A stretch of DNA of 49,261 bases from CAZXEU01 sp964639665 (GCA_964639665.1 CAZXEU010000083.1:1-49261); one strand, 5' to 3'. Shown: positions 34,889-44,329, counted from the stretch's first letter. The notes: generated by a model not told the origin, from the sequence alone. Program-made: numbers and translations.

Positions 34889-35809
34889 ATGGCAGTTAGG
34901 CTGGTTGTAGCGAATACCGACTTTGAATGGTTCAGTATTCTTCGCCAGATTCCCGATTTGGCCGAAGTGAATTTTTGGGCTCCATCGCCAACTCCGTTTA
35001 GAGCCCTAGAGCCTGGAGAGTTCTTTCTATTCAAGTTGAAAACCCCGAGGAATATGATTGCTGGTGGTGGCATTTTTACTCATGCAACCATCCTGCCATG
35101 TTCCTGGGCCTGGAAGACGTTTGGAATAGGTAACGGGGCGCGGACCGAAGGCGAGATGCGGCAAAGGATCGTGGGCTACAAAAAGCCTGGGCCGGCCACA
35201 AAAGGAGACTTCAAGATCGGCTGTCGCGTTCTGACTCAGCCATTCTTTCTGGAAGAGCCCGACTGGATCCCACTGCCCAAGGACTGGGCTAAGAACATCG
35301 TTACTCTCAAGAGCTATTCTACGGATGAACCGGAGGGCCGCAAGCTCTGGGATGCCGTGCTTGAGCGTCTGAATTTTCAGTCCTTGGAATTCGTGGACGA
35401 GAACGCGGCACGATATGGCACACCGACAACAGTCAGACATCGCCTAGGCCAAGGTGCCTTTCGCACCAAAGTGGCGGACAGCTACAATCGTCGCTGTGCC
35501 GTCACGGCTGAGCGTACGTTACCCGCCTTGGAAGCCGCTCATATACTGCCGTACAGCATGGGTGGCAAGCATCTTGTGAAGAACGGAATACTGCTCCGGC
35601 GCGATATACATGGCCTGTTTGATGACGGCTACGTTACGGTAACCCGTGACTTGCATTTCGAAGTCAGCGGCCGCATTAAGGAGGAGTTCGAAAACGGACG
35701 CCACTATTACGCGTTGCACGGTCGACCGATTTCTGTGCCGGCAAGGGCCGCACACAAACCCGATCTTTCTCTGCTAGAATGGCACAACGAGCACTGCTTT
35801 CTGGGGTGA
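34889..35809 (+). CDS. HNH endonuclease with N-terminal putative DNA-reader domain
   Basis: A 306-residue predicted restriction endonuclease (HNH_2 type, COG3440-like). The C-terminal nuclease core reads RRCAVTAERTLPALEAAHI, then NGILLRRDIHGLFDDGYVTV: the AAHI histidine and the N/H of NGILLRRDIH form the HNH site. Residues ~1-110 (FWAPSPTPFRALEPGEFFLF, GGGIFTHATILP) look like a PUA/EVE-type fold, which in other enzymes reads modified bases. No methyltransferase gene is nearby, which fits a modification-dependent (type IV) enzyme; that is inference. Its GC is lower than that of its neighbours, and it has 245 bases of low-GC DNA upstream without a gene, pointing to acquisition. Confidence 0.85.
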   Translation: MAVRLVVANTDFEWFSILRQIPDLAEVNFWAPSPTPFRALEPGEFFLFKLKTPRNMIAGGGIFTHATILPCSWAWKTFGIGNGARTEGEMRQRIVGYKKPGPATKGDFKIGCRVLTQPFFLEEPDWIPLPKDWAKNIVTLKSYSTDEPEGRKLWDAVLERLNFQSLEFVDENAARYGTPTTVRHRLGQGAFRTKVADSYNRRCAVTAERTLPALEAAHILPYSMGGKHLVKNGILLRRDIHGLFDDGYVTVTRDLHFEVSGRIKEEFENGRHYYALHGRPISVPARAAHKPDLSLLEWHNEHCFLG

Positions 35810-36228
35810 GTCATATTTGGCCGGTGCCGATTCTTCCTTTCTGTTTACGCGGCAGCATCAGTTCACTAGATGGTCCCCCGCACTAATTCTGAGCAAGGGG
35901 GTTCGTCAGAATGCTGCCTTAGTGGACAGTCCCGATTGGCTGGAGGTCGTATTACGCGAACCCCCGGATCAGCGGGTGTTGGGTCAGCGGGATTTGGGGT
36001 TGAGCGGTATCGAATGGAAGAATATGACCGAATGTACTTTCACTTCACAGCCGCGAGATTCGGCGGATATTCGGGCTTTCTTCAGCGCTGCTGGCACGTC
36101 GATTGGCACGCGACAAGAGATGCACACACGCGGATTTGTGTAGATTTGCATAACTTTTAGGGCTAGAATCGATTCTTCTTGGCCGAATTGCTTTATTGCG
36201 GCCCCTTGGTCCGGGTGGCGTTAGCTGC
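35810..36228. other. Intergenic region between HNH gene and hemA
   Basis: About 420 bases. No gene is supported; a frame at 35817-36143 gives a protein with no known motif. It should contain the hemA promoter: TAGATTTG at 36141-36148 matches the Bacteroidota -7 consensus TAnnTTTG, but a TTG at the right distance upstream is lacking. A CCCCC...GGGGG pair (about 35875-35900) could form a weak stem after the HNH gene. Confidence 0.4.
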
Positions 36229-37491
36229 ATGCCTCAATCACCTCGCATTTCCTGTCTGGGTCTAAGCTATCTCTCTGCACCGGTGGAAATCCGGGAGCGG
36301 CTGGCAAGTGCAATCCCGAAAATCGAAGCGGCCGCCGCTGGGGCGCTGCGAGGCAGGATTCTGCGCGGTTTCATTGTGTTGTCGACATGCAATCGAATCG
36401 AGTGCTATGCAGAATTCGAGATTAGTGCTGATGGCTCCACCCGCAAGGTGCTCTCGGACCTGATTTCGCATGCGGCAGGAGTTACTTCGGATAGCTTGCT
36501 GCATCATGCCTCATTCACTGAAGGCGAGCATACGACGCGCCATTTGTTTCGCGTTGCGGCCGGCCTGGATTCCATGGTACTCGGCGAGCCCCAGATACTC
36601 GGGCAGGTAGGAGAGGCGCTGCGCGAGTCCGAGGCCAAGGGCCTTGCAAGTCCCCAGTTGGTCTCCCTTTTCCATGCGGCCACCAAGGCAGGCAAGCGCG
36701 CCCGAGCCGAAACCGGACTCAGCCGCAACCCGGTAAGCATCGCGTCCGTGGCTGTGGACATAGCGGCTCGGGAGGCAGGTCCGCTATCCGGGCGTCATGT
36801 TACCCTGGTTGGCGCAGGTGACACCGCCGGACTTGTTGCCAAGCTGCTGAAGGCACGTGGCGTGCGTGCTGCAACGGTCATAAACCGCACGGAAGAGCGC
36901 GGGGCGTCGCTCGCGGGCCGCTGCCAGTTCGAGTCATACGGCGTTTCTGCGCTGACGCAGGTCCTATTCAGAACGGATGTCGTTATTTGTGCTACGCGGG
37001 CGCCTCACACGGTGGTGGAGCCGGATCATCTGGCAGTCCGCGCAAAGCCGCTTGTCCTGATTGATCTGGCCGTGCCGCGTGATGTAAATCCCGCAGTGGC
37101 AGACTTGCCCGGCGTGCGTCTATTTGATATAGACCAGATGAGAGATGCGGTAGACACCTCCCTGGAACTGCGCAGGCGGGAGATTCCGGCTGCTGAGGCA
37201 ATAGTTGATGAGGAGCTGGAAGAATACAGACTCGGGCTCAAGAGGAGGGCGGTCGAACCCTTAATAGCGGGGCTAAGGCGGAAGGCTGAAGCGATCAGGA
37301 GGGAAGAGCTCACGCGCACTTTCGGCGAAATGGAGACACTGAGCCCGGAAGCGCAGGAGAGGCTGCAGTACTTTTCGCGCGCGCTAGTCAACAAGCTGCT
37401 GCATGATCCGACCCTCAGGCTGCGCGAGCGTGCGGCGGCTGACGACGCAGAACGTGATTCGGCGCTCGTCAGGTCGCTCTTCTCGTTGTAG
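36229..37491 (+). CDS. hemA: Glutamyl-tRNA reductase
   Basis: First committed step of C5 tetrapyrrole synthesis: reduces glutamyl-tRNA to glutamate-1-semialdehyde with NADPH. 420 residues from ATG 36229. Active-site C54 is in LSTCNRIECYA; HLFRVAAGLDSMVLGEPQILGQ is the conserved catalytic-domain motif, then the NADPH domain (VTLVGAGDTAG) and the C-terminal dimerisation helix. First gene of the heme operon; hemC begins 8 bases after its stop. In many bacteria this step is controlled by heme through the N-terminal region. Confidence 0.97.
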   Translation: MPQSPRISCLGLSYLSAPVEIRERLASAIPKIEAAAAGALRGRILRGFIVLSTCNRIECYAEFEISADGSTRKVLSDLISHAAGVTSDSLLHHASFTEGEHTTRHLFRVAAGLDSMVLGEPQILGQVGEALRESEAKGLASPQLVSLFHAATKAGKRARAETGLSRNPVSIASVAVDIAAREAGPLSGRHVTLVGAGDTAGLVAKLLKARGVRAATVINRTEERGASLAGRCQFESYGVSALTQVLFRTDVVICATRAPHTVVEPDHLAVRAKPLVLIDLAVPRDVNPAVADLPGVRLFDIDQMRDAVDTSLELRRREIPAAEAIVDEELEEYRLGLKRRAVEPLIAGLRRKAEAIRREELTRTFGEMETLSPEAQERLQYFSRALVNKLLHDPTLRLRERAAADDAERDSALVRSLFSL

Positions 37492-37499
37492 GCAGGTGC

Positions 37500-38417
37500 A
37501 TGCAGGGGCTACAGGTGATAGCCGGCTCGCGGCGCTCCGAGCTTGCCGTTCGGCAAACCCGGCTTGTCCTTGATGCCATCCAGGCAGTATGGCCCGATGT
37601 ACGTACAGCAATCACGTATTTCGATACGCTGGGCGATCGCACTATTGGCGCACTCGTTCCACCGCCGGGCGGCAAGGGACTCTTCACTGCCGAGCTTGAG
37701 CGGGCTCTCCTGGCAGAGGAGATTGACCTTGCGGTGCATTCGCTAAAGGATTTGCCTGTGGTTACAACCCCGGAACTTGCAATAGCCGCGGTCCCGAAAC
37801 GCGCGAGTGCCCGTGACGTGATCGTCGGGCGCAAGAAGTGGACCCTTGATACGCTTCCTGGCGGCGCCTCCGTCGGAACAAGCAGCCCGCGCAGGGCAGC
37901 GCAAGTCCGGCACTACCGCAAGGACATAGAAATTCGTCCGATCCGCGGTAACGTCGGTACGCGCATCGCCAAGATGGAGCGGGGTGACGTGGACGCTCTT
38001 GTCCTGGCGGAGGCAGGTCTGAACCGATTGGAAAGAGACACATCAACTGCGACTCGGGTGCCGCTGGATGTGATGCTGCCAGCCCCGGGGCAAGGGGCTC
38101 TGGCCGTACAGTGCCGGGCTACTGATGATCGAATGATGGATATCCTGGTGGCGCTGGATTGCAGCCGTACGCGGCTCGCAACCAAGACCGAAAGATCATT
38201 CCTGCGAGCCGTGGGAGGTGGATGTGCGTCCCCTGTCGGGGCATTTGCTACGGCTGACGGGCATGGAGCGATTGATCTGCGCGGCGCAGTCCTAAGCACT
38301 GACGGATCCTCTGCTACGTGGGTGTATGGAACGGGGAATGATCCGGATGAATTGGGCCCCAGGCTTGCCAAAGCGGTGCTTAAGCGCAAGAGCAAGGAGG
38401 AGGCCGAGCATGCATAG
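37500..38417 (+). CDS. hemC: Hydroxymethylbilane synthase
   Basis: Porphobilinogen deaminase: joins four porphobilinogens into linear hydroxymethylbilane. 305 residues. Catalytic D84 is in HSLKDLP; C242 in VGGGCASPVGA carries the dipyrromethane cofactor; the GTSSPRR and IRGNVGTRI arginine motifs that bind substrate carboxylates are present. Starts 8 bases after hemA; its end overlaps the hemD start by 8 bases. Confidence 0.97.
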   Translation: MQGLQVIAGSRRSELAVRQTRLVLDAIQAVWPDVRTAITYFDTLGDRTIGALVPPPGGKGLFTAELERALLAEEIDLAVHSLKDLPVVTTPELAIAAVPKRASARDVIVGRKKWTLDTLPGGASVGTSSPRRAAQVRHYRKDIEIRPIRGNVGTRIAKMERGDVDALVLAEAGLNRLERDTSTATRVPLDVMLPAPGQGALAVQCRATDDRMMDILVALDCSRTRLATKTERSFLRAVGGGCASPVGAFATADGHGAIDLRGAVLSTDGSSATWVYGTGNDPDELGPRLAKAVLKRKSKEEAEHA

Positions 38418-39147
38418 ACCGCTTACCGGCAAACGAGTTGTGGTGACCCGGCCGGTCTCACAGTCGGCGTCTTTCTGCTCAGAGCTGGAATCCAGGGGAG
38501 CTATTCCAGTCCCGTTTCCAGCCATACGCGTAGAGGCTTTGGAAGAAACAGGGCCATTGCGAGCAGCAATGGGGTGCATCCGATCCTACGACTGGGCAGT
38601 CTTTACCAGCATAAACGGCGTACGGCATGCATGGGAGCATTTGACGGAGCCCTTTCCCGGTGCGCTTCGCGTGGCTGCGATAGGGCCCGCCACGGCTCGC
38701 GCCCTGGAGGATCGCGGCGTTGTGCCGGATTTCATGCCGAATGAATTCAGGGCAGAGCGCATAATCGAGGGAATGGGGACCGTGCGTGGTCAGCGCATTC
38801 TGCTCGCGCGAGCACAAGATGCACGACGTACGCTGGTGCACATGCTACGCGAAAGGGGAGCGCTCGTGGAGGAAGTGCCGGCCTACCGGACAGTGCGAAA
38901 CACGCCAGATGCCGGCGCATTTTCGGCACTCAAGAACGGAGTGGACGCAATTACATTTACGAGTTCATCCACGGCCACTCACTTCGCAGCGCTTGTACCG
39001 GAGCGAAACAATGCGGCTATTGCATGCATCGGGCCCATTACCGCCGAGACAGCGCGTGATCTGGGGTACTCGGTCGACGTGGTGGCGGAGGATTACACGA
39101 CGCGAGGTCTCCTGATTGCCCTGGAGAACTACTTCGGGGCGAAATAG
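38410..39147 (+). CDS. hemD: Uroporphyrinogen-III synthase
   Basis: Cyclises hydroxymethylbilane with inversion of ring D. 245 residues from ATG 38410, inside the end of hemC. This family is poorly conserved; recognition rests on the N-terminal GKRVVVTRPVSQ, FTSINGVRHAW, VAAIGPATARAL, the ARAQDARRTLVHMLRERGA block, and the TFTSSSTATHFA and CIGPITAETARDLG motifs, plus its place between hemC and hemB. Confidence 0.93.
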   Translation: MHRPLTGKRVVVTRPVSQSASFCSELESRGAIPVPFPAIRVEALEETGPLRAAMGCIRSYDWAVFTSINGVRHAWEHLTEPFPGALRVAAIGPATARALEDRGVVPDFMPNEFRAERIIEGMGTVRGQRILLARAQDARRTLVHMLRERGALVEEVPAYRTVRNTPDAGAFSALKNGVDAITFTSSSTATHFAALVPERNNAAIACIGPITAETARDLGYSVDVVAEDYTTRGLLIALENYFGAK

Positions 39148-39160
39148 GACTTCCAGGCCC

Positions 39161-40177
39161 ATGGCTTCAGACCAAGTAACGCAAACCGCGACCGGGAGAC
39201 CGCGCCGATTGCGCACCTCGACCGGAATTCGCCGCATGGCACGCGAGACCATCCTGACGCCCTCGAACCTGATCTATCCGCTCTTTGTCACGCATCGCAG
39301 TGAAGGCCGTGATCCTATTGAATCTCTGCCCGGGATTGCCCGGCTGGGGACGAACGACGCTTTGCGTGAGGCGGAGAGGGCATTGAAGCTGGGAATACCG
39401 GCGGTTCTGCTCTTCGGGATTCCTAAGCACAAGGACCCCGAAGCGAGCGAGGCGTGCGCTGCGCACGGCGCTGTGCAGCGTGCCGTTCGAGCGCTTCGAA
39501 AGGCCCTTCCGGAGCTGGTCATTATCACCGACGTGTGCCTTTGCTCCTATACCGACCACGGCCACTGTGGCCTTTTGCCGGAAGGTTCGGACTTCGTGCT
39601 AAACGACGAAACTCTTCCGCTTCTTGGCCGGATGGCATGCTCCCATGCCGAAGCGGGAGCAGATATTGTAGCTCCCAGCGGAATGTTGGATGGCATGGTG
39701 ATTGCGCTCCGACGGGCACTGAACGATGCCGGCCATACGTATTCGTCCATCATGTCCTACAGCGCGAAGTATGCCTCTGCGTTTTACGGGCCGTTTCGCG
39801 ATGCGGCTGGCGGCGCGCCAAAATCGGGTGACCGAAAATCACATCAAATGGACCCCGCCAACGGACGGGAGGCGGAGCGTGAAGCCAGACTCGATGCCGC
39901 CGAGGGTGCGGATTATCTGATGGTAAAGCCGGCCCTCGCGTATCTCGATGTCATTAGGCGGATTAAGCTCCACGTGCCGGATCTTCCGCTTGCTGCCTAC
40001 AACGTAAGCGGGGAATACGCGATGTTGAAGGCCGCAGCACGTGCAGGCACGCTCAATGAGCGCGAGGGTGCGCTCGAAGTCCTTACCGCCATACGGCGGG
40101 CAGGTGCCGATCTGGTCATCACATACCACGCCCTGGATGCAGCGCGTTGGCTGGCCGAAAGCGAAACTGGCAGATAG
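39161..40177 (+). CDS. hemB: Porphobilinogen synthase (ALA dehydratase)
   Basis: Condenses two 5-aminolevulinates to porphobilinogen. 338 residues from ATG 39161 (an upstream in-frame ATG at 39116 lies in hemD). Schiff-base lysines are K203 (YSAKYASAFYGPFRDA) and K256 (YLMVKPALAYLD). Three cysteines at 126, 128 and 136 (DVCLCSYTDHGHCG) form the catalytic zinc site, so it is a zinc-type enzyme. It lies 13 bases after hemD and 7 before hemQ. Confidence 0.97.
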   Translation: MASDQVTQTATGRPRRLRTSTGIRRMARETILTPSNLIYPLFVTHRSEGRDPIESLPGIARLGTNDALREAERALKLGIPAVLLFGIPKHKDPEASEACAAHGAVQRAVRALRKALPELVIITDVCLCSYTDHGHCGLLPEGSDFVLNDETLPLLGRMACSHAEAGADIVAPSGMLDGMVIALRRALNDAGHTYSSIMSYSAKYASAFYGPFRDAAGGAPKSGDRKSHQMDPANGREAEREARLDAAEGADYLMVKPALAYLDVIRRIKLHVPDLPLAAYNVSGEYAMLKAAARAGTLNEREGALEVLTAIRRAGADLVITYHALDAARWLAESETGR

Positions 40178-40184
40178 CAGCAAG

Positions 40185-40919
40185 ATGGCGCTGGACATTA
40201 CCGAACAGAGGGCTAGCGGCCTTGATCTCAGCGAGCGCGGGCGGGCGGTAGATGGACGGCCGCTGGCACTTGACAAGCGGCTTTTCTTTCAGTTCTTGGC
40301 CTTTGGCGGCTGCCATGACGCCCATCCGGCGGCCAATGCCCTCGCTGCAGCCGGCATTGAGGGGGCACTATACGCCAACGTCAATGACCCGTATGGAATT
40401 GGGCTGTTGGCACTTAGCACATCGGCGGATCACTTTGTGACGGAATTGCGCGGCGTGTTGCAGCAGGCACCCTTCGCATCGTATGTGCCGCAGCCGGACT
40501 ATACCATGTTCGGCCGCACGTATGCAATCGGGTACGAGACCGACTTGGAGGAATTGCTTCTCAAGCGTCCGCATCGCAACGTGTGCAATCCGGCCTGGCC
40601 TTGGGCCATCTGGTATCCACTGCGCCGCACGGGCAGTTTCGAACTGCTGAGCAGCAAGGAGCGCCGCACAATCCTTATGGAGCATGGAGGAATTGGCCAG
40701 GCCTATGGCAGGGCCGACCACGCACATGATGTGCGGCTAGCCTGCCACGGTCTCGACAAGAATGACAATGATTTTGTTGTAGGATTGCTAGGAAAGGACC
40801 TGCATCCCCTCAGCTCCATCGTTGAGCGCATGCGAAAAACGCAGCAGACGTCGCGGTATCTGAGCCAGATGGGGCCCTTCTTTGTGGGCAAGGCTGTTTG
40901 GCAGTCCGCTATGCCGTAG
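40185..40919 (+). CDS. hemQ: Coproheme decarboxylase, chlorite dismutase-like (ChdC/HemQ)
   Basis: Converts iron-coproporphyrin III (coproheme) to heme b by two oxidative decarboxylations; last step of the coproporphyrin-dependent pathway. 244 residues from ATG 40185. Sequence is of the chlorite dismutase superfamily: Y144 in WYPLRR matches the catalytic tyrosine, and H167 in LMEHGGIGQAYG the proximal heme ligand, at nearly the same positions as in Listeria HemQ (from memory). The chlorite-splitting arginine of true Cld is not evident. Its place inside a heme operon beside hemE, hemH and hemY strongly supports this role over chlorite dismutation. Confidence 0.88.
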   Translation: MALDITEQRASGLDLSERGRAVDGRPLALDKRLFFQFLAFGGCHDAHPAANALAAAGIEGALYANVNDPYGIGLLALSTSADHFVTELRGVLQQAPFASYVPQPDYTMFGRTYAIGYETDLEELLLKRPHRNVCNPAWPWAIWYPLRRTGSFELLSSKERRTILMEHGGIGQAYGRADHAHDVRLACHGLDKNDNDFVVGLLGKDLHPLSSIVERMRKTQQTSRYLSQMGPFFVGKAVWQSAMP

Positions 40920-40947
40920 CTCTTTCGTTTGGAGTATTACGATTGTC

Positions 40948-41952
40948 ATGCGATTCCTGAAAGCATGCCGCGGCGAGGAAGTCGATACGACGCCTATCTG
41001 GATTATGCGGCAGGCCGGTCGCTACCTGCCGGAGTACCGCGCGATCCGAAGGAACTACGGCATGCTGGAAGCTCTGTCGAATCCGGAATTGGCAGCGTCG
41101 ATTACGCTGCAGCCGCTCAAGCGATTCGAACTCGACGCCGGCATAATTTTCTCCGATATATTGCCGCCGCTAATCGGAATGGGCCTGGACCTGGAGTTCA
41201 TTTCGGGCCGGGGACCTGTGCTGCGGCACCCTCTTTCCAAGACTTATGATATCGACATACTCCGTGTGCCGCCGGCTGCTGAGTACATGTCTGGAACGCT
41301 GGCAGCGATCCGGTTGGTCAAGGAATCGACCGGTGTGCCCCTGATCGGGTTTGCCGGGGCCCCATTTACGCTGGCCAGCTATGCGGTTGAAGGAGGATCC
41401 TCCAAGACGTTCTCCCGGACCAAGGCCTTAATGTACACGGAGCCCGCAGCCTGGGATCGGCTCATGACGAAGCTTGCTACCGTGGCGGCAGATCTGCTGG
41501 AGGCCCAGGCGAGAGCCGGCGTCGATTGTTTGCAGGTTTTTGACTCGTGGGCCGGAGCGCTATCGCGGATGGACTATGAGCAATACGTACAGCCCTACAG
41601 CAGCCGATTACTGTCACGCCTGAAAATGCTCAGCGTACCGGCCATTCATTTCTCAACCGGTACCGGAGGATTTCTCGATGCAGTTGCCGGGGCGGGAGGG
41701 GACGTAGTGGGCGTAGACTGGCGCGTGCCGCTAGACGTGGCGGCGATGGCCGCTGGCCGCGCTGTCATGGGAAACCTTGATCCCGCGGCGCTGCTGGCGC
41801 CCTGGCGGGAACTTCGGCCGCGCATTGACGACGTGTTGCAGCGAGCGCCAAACTGCCACATCTTCAATCTCGGGCACGGAATTCTTCCGGAGACCCCCGT
41901 TGATTCGGTCAGTCGGCTCGTGGACTACGTGCACGAACAGGCAGCCCGCTAA
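40948..41952 (+). CDS. hemE: Uroporphyrinogen decarboxylase
   Basis: Removes four acetate carboxyls to give coproporphyrinogen III. 334 residues from ATG 40948 (MRFLKACRG). Signature RQAGRYLPEYR from residue 21 and the catalytic aspartate D70 in IIFSDILPP; GFAGAPFTLASY and the FNLGHGILPETP end motif are intact. 28 bases after hemQ, 15 before hemH. Confidence 0.97.
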   Translation: MRFLKACRGEEVDTTPIWIMRQAGRYLPEYRAIRRNYGMLEALSNPELAASITLQPLKRFELDAGIIFSDILPPLIGMGLDLEFISGRGPVLRHPLSKTYDIDILRVPPAAEYMSGTLAAIRLVKESTGVPLIGFAGAPFTLASYAVEGGSSKTFSRTKALMYTEPAAWDRLMTKLATVAADLLEAQARAGVDCLQVFDSWAGALSRMDYEQYVQPYSSRLLSRLKMLSVPAIHFSTGTGGFLDAVAGAGGDVVGVDWRVPLDVAAMAAGRAVMGNLDPAALLAPWRELRPRIDDVLQRAPNCHIFNLGHGILPETPVDSVSRLVDYVHEQAAR

Positions 41953-41967
41953 CTGAGGATCTCCACC

Positions 41968-42921
41968 ATGCCGTCAACCATCGGGGTGCTCTTTATGGCC
42001 TATGGAGGGCCTGCGTCTCTGGACGAAATCGGCGGATACCTGGCAGACATTCGTCCCGGGCGCACTACGTCCAGAGATCTGGTAGAGGAGATTTCGCGCA
42101 ACTATGGCCTGATCGGTGGAAGCTCGCCTCTTCTCAGGCTTACCGAGGAAGCGATAGCAGGCGTGATGCAGGTCCTTAATCCGCCAGATAGGCCCCCAGA
42201 GTATTGCAGCTACCTGGGAATGCGCCACTGGTCTCCGTGGATCGAGGAGACGGTAGGCAGCATGCTTCGGGATGGCATTACTCGAGCAGTGAGCCTCGTA
42301 CTTGCGCCGCATTACAGTGGCATGAGCATCGCGAAATACCAGAAGAAGATCGCTGCAGGTCTTACGATGTATCGCGGCTCAATCGACTTTGAGCATATTC
42401 AGAGCTACCATGATGCCCGGGGGCTGATCGGGGCGCTGGCAAGACGAGTGGGCATGGGCCTTGAGCGGTGGCCGCACCACGAGCGAGCCAGCGTGCATGT
42501 CGTTTTCAGCGCGCACAGCTTGCCTGTGCGCATTCTTTCCCAGGGCGACCCATATGATAGCCAGCTTCGTGAAACCGCGCTCCTCGTTGCCAAGGAGGCA
42601 GGACTAGACGACGGCCAGTGGTCCTGGAGCTATCAGTCGGCCGGGCGCAGCCCGGAGCCATGGTTAGGTCCGCAGCTTGAAGACTACATTGCCGAATTGG
42701 CTGAACAAGGAATCCGGAATGTGGTGAGCGTTCCCGTAGGATTTGTGTCCGACCACGTGGAAATACTGTATGATATAGACATCGAGGCACAGGCCGTAGC
42801 CAAGGAATACGGCATCAGATTAGAGCGCCCTCCGTCCCTGAATTCGGATCCCATGTTTACGGGCGCCCTGGCCGGCCTTGTCAGGCAGGCGGCCGGAAGG
42901 GCTGGGTGGCTCGAACAATGA
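41968..42921 (+). CDS. hemH: Ferrochelatase (coproporphyrin type likely, CpfC)
   Basis: Inserts Fe(II) into the porphyrin. 317 residues, close to the ~310 of Bacillus subtilis. H183 (VFSAHSLP) and E264 (SDHVEILYD) are at exactly the residue numbers of the catalytic pair in the B. subtilis enzyme, with the AYGGP motif at 11-15. The short length without C-terminal membrane or Fe-S extension and the neighbouring hemQ argue that coproporphyrin III is the substrate. The stop overlaps the hemY ATG (ATGA). Confidence 0.94.
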   Translation: MPSTIGVLFMAYGGPASLDEIGGYLADIRPGRTTSRDLVEEISRNYGLIGGSSPLLRLTEEAIAGVMQVLNPPDRPPEYCSYLGMRHWSPWIEETVGSMLRDGITRAVSLVLAPHYSGMSIAKYQKKIAAGLTMYRGSIDFEHIQSYHDARGLIGALARRVGMGLERWPHHERASVHVVFSAHSLPVRILSQGDPYDSQLRETALLVAKEAGLDDGQWSWSYQSAGRSPEPWLGPQLEDYIAELAEQGIRNVVSVPVGFVSDHVEILYDIDIEAQAVAKEYGIRLERPPSLNSDPMFTGALAGLVRQAAGRAGWLEQ

Positions 42922-44321
42922 CACAAGGCGGCCCTTCGCGTGCTGTTGTAATAGGCGGCGGGATTACAGGTCTGGTGGCTGCTTACCGCCTTCAGCAGGC
43001 CGGGATCAGGGTTACTCTGCTAGAGAAGACCGCACGGGTAGGGGGATGTATCCGGACCGTAAAGCAAGACGGATTCCTGATGGAGGACGGGCCCGATTCA
43101 TTTCTTGCCAGGAAGCGTGCGGCCAGGATGCTGTGCGAAGAAATCGGGCTCAAGCTTCAGGAGACACTGCCCCAGCCTCATCGCGCATACATCTTGCGTC
43201 GGGGAAGCCTGATTCCGCTCCCGGATGGTTTTAGCGGGCTTGTGCCATCGAAGCTCGGACCGCTCCTTAAGACGCCCCTGCTTTCGGCCCGGGGCAAAGC
43301 GCGCTTGCTGATGGATTTGGTAATTCCCCGCCGCAGGAGGGAGGAGGACGAATCCGTTGCTTCGTTTTTCCGACGTCGGGTTGGCCGTGAGGCCTACGAA
43401 GAACTGATTGAGCCTCTTGTTGGAGGAATTGGTGGTGGTGATCCCGAAGAGCTCAGTTTGATGGCGGCATTTCCACAACTACAGGAGGCTGAACGGAAAA
43501 GGGGCAGTTTGCTGCGTGCTCTGAAACGCCAGTCGGTGGGACAACGTGCATTTCTCGGGATAGAGGGTGGTATGGAAACACTGCCGAGGGCACTCGCAGA
43601 CAGACTAATGGATGTCCGGTGTAATGCCGCCGTAACTTGGATTGAACGAGTAGGAGACGCTCATTACAGGGTCATACTGACCTCAGGGACCGCGCTAGAG
43701 GCGAGTCGGGTCGTGGTAGCTGTGCCGGCCAATGCGGCAACCAGCATGCTAGAGTCTTTGGATGAAAGCCTCGCCGCCGATCTACTAGCCTATAGATATG
43801 GCTCCGTGGATGTGGTCCACTTGGCCTATGAAGCGGGAGACCTATCGAGGCCATTAGATGGCTATGGCTACATTGTACCGAGCAGCGCGGGGCAGAGAAT
43901 CGTAGCCTGTACGTGGTCATCTGCGAAGTTCCCGCGCCGAGCTCCAAAGGGACAGGTGTTGTTTAGACTATTTCTGCAATGTTCTCCTAGGGATGATCCT
44001 GATTCGGGCGAAAACTCCCGAGCCATAAGCATAGCTCGACGTGGAATTCAGCGGACGCTCGGGTTTTCTGCGCCGCCTGTATTTGGCCGGGCTCATCGCT
44101 GGAATGAAGTGATGCCACGATATACGCTTGGACACTTGGACCGGCTGGCCCAGGTTCGGAAACGCTTGAGATCACATCCTGGACTTATTCTGTGCGGTGC
44201 GCTGTTCGGTGGCGTGGGCATTTCAGATCGCGTGGAGAATGCAGAGCATGCTTGCAGCAAGATCATCGAGCTTGATGGCAAGGCCGGGATTCATCGCAGA
44301 GAGGTTGCGTGGCCCAACTAA
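42918..44321 (+). CDS. hemY: Coproporphyrinogen/protoporphyrinogen oxidase (CgoX/HemY)
   Basis: FAD-dependent, oxygen-using oxidase of the HemY (PPOX) family, 467 residues from ATG 42918, which overlaps the hemH stop; a GTG four codons earlier is less likely. FAD-binding VVIGGGITGLVAAYRL at the N-terminus with LLEKTARVGG and EDGPDSFL, and a C-terminal GVGISDRVENAE that closes the FAD site. In organisms with HemQ this enzyme oxidises coproporphyrinogen III to coproporphyrin III; in others it makes protoporphyrin IX. Context favours the first. Confidence 0.9.
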   Translation: MTQGGPSRAVVIGGGITGLVAAYRLQQAGIRVTLLEKTARVGGCIRTVKQDGFLMEDGPDSFLARKRAARMLCEEIGLKLQETLPQPHRAYILRRGSLIPLPDGFSGLVPSKLGPLLKTPLLSARGKARLLMDLVIPRRRREEDESVASFFRRRVGREAYEELIEPLVGGIGGGDPEELSLMAAFPQLQEAERKRGSLLRALKRQSVGQRAFLGIEGGMETLPRALADRLMDVRCNAAVTWIERVGDAHYRVILTSGTALEASRVVVAVPANAATSMLESLDESLAADLLAYRYGSVDVVHLAYEAGDLSRPLDGYGYIVPSSAGQRIVACTWSSAKFPRRAPKGQVLFRLFLQCSPRDDPDSGENSRAISIARRGIQRTLGFSAPPVFGRAHRWNEVMPRYTLGHLDRLAQVRKRLRSHPGLILCGALFGGVGISDRVENAEHACSKIIELDGKAGIHRREVAWPN

Positions 44322-44329
44322 AGGACTTC

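Noticed and set aside
35817..36143. 108-codon plus-strand frame after the HNH gene
   Set aside because: No recognisable motif, no plausible coupling to the HNH gene, and it lies where the hemA promoter should be.
40185..40919. True chlorite dismutase
   Set aside because: Located in a heme operon, keeps the HemQ tyrosine and histidine, and lacks perchlorate-reduction neighbours.
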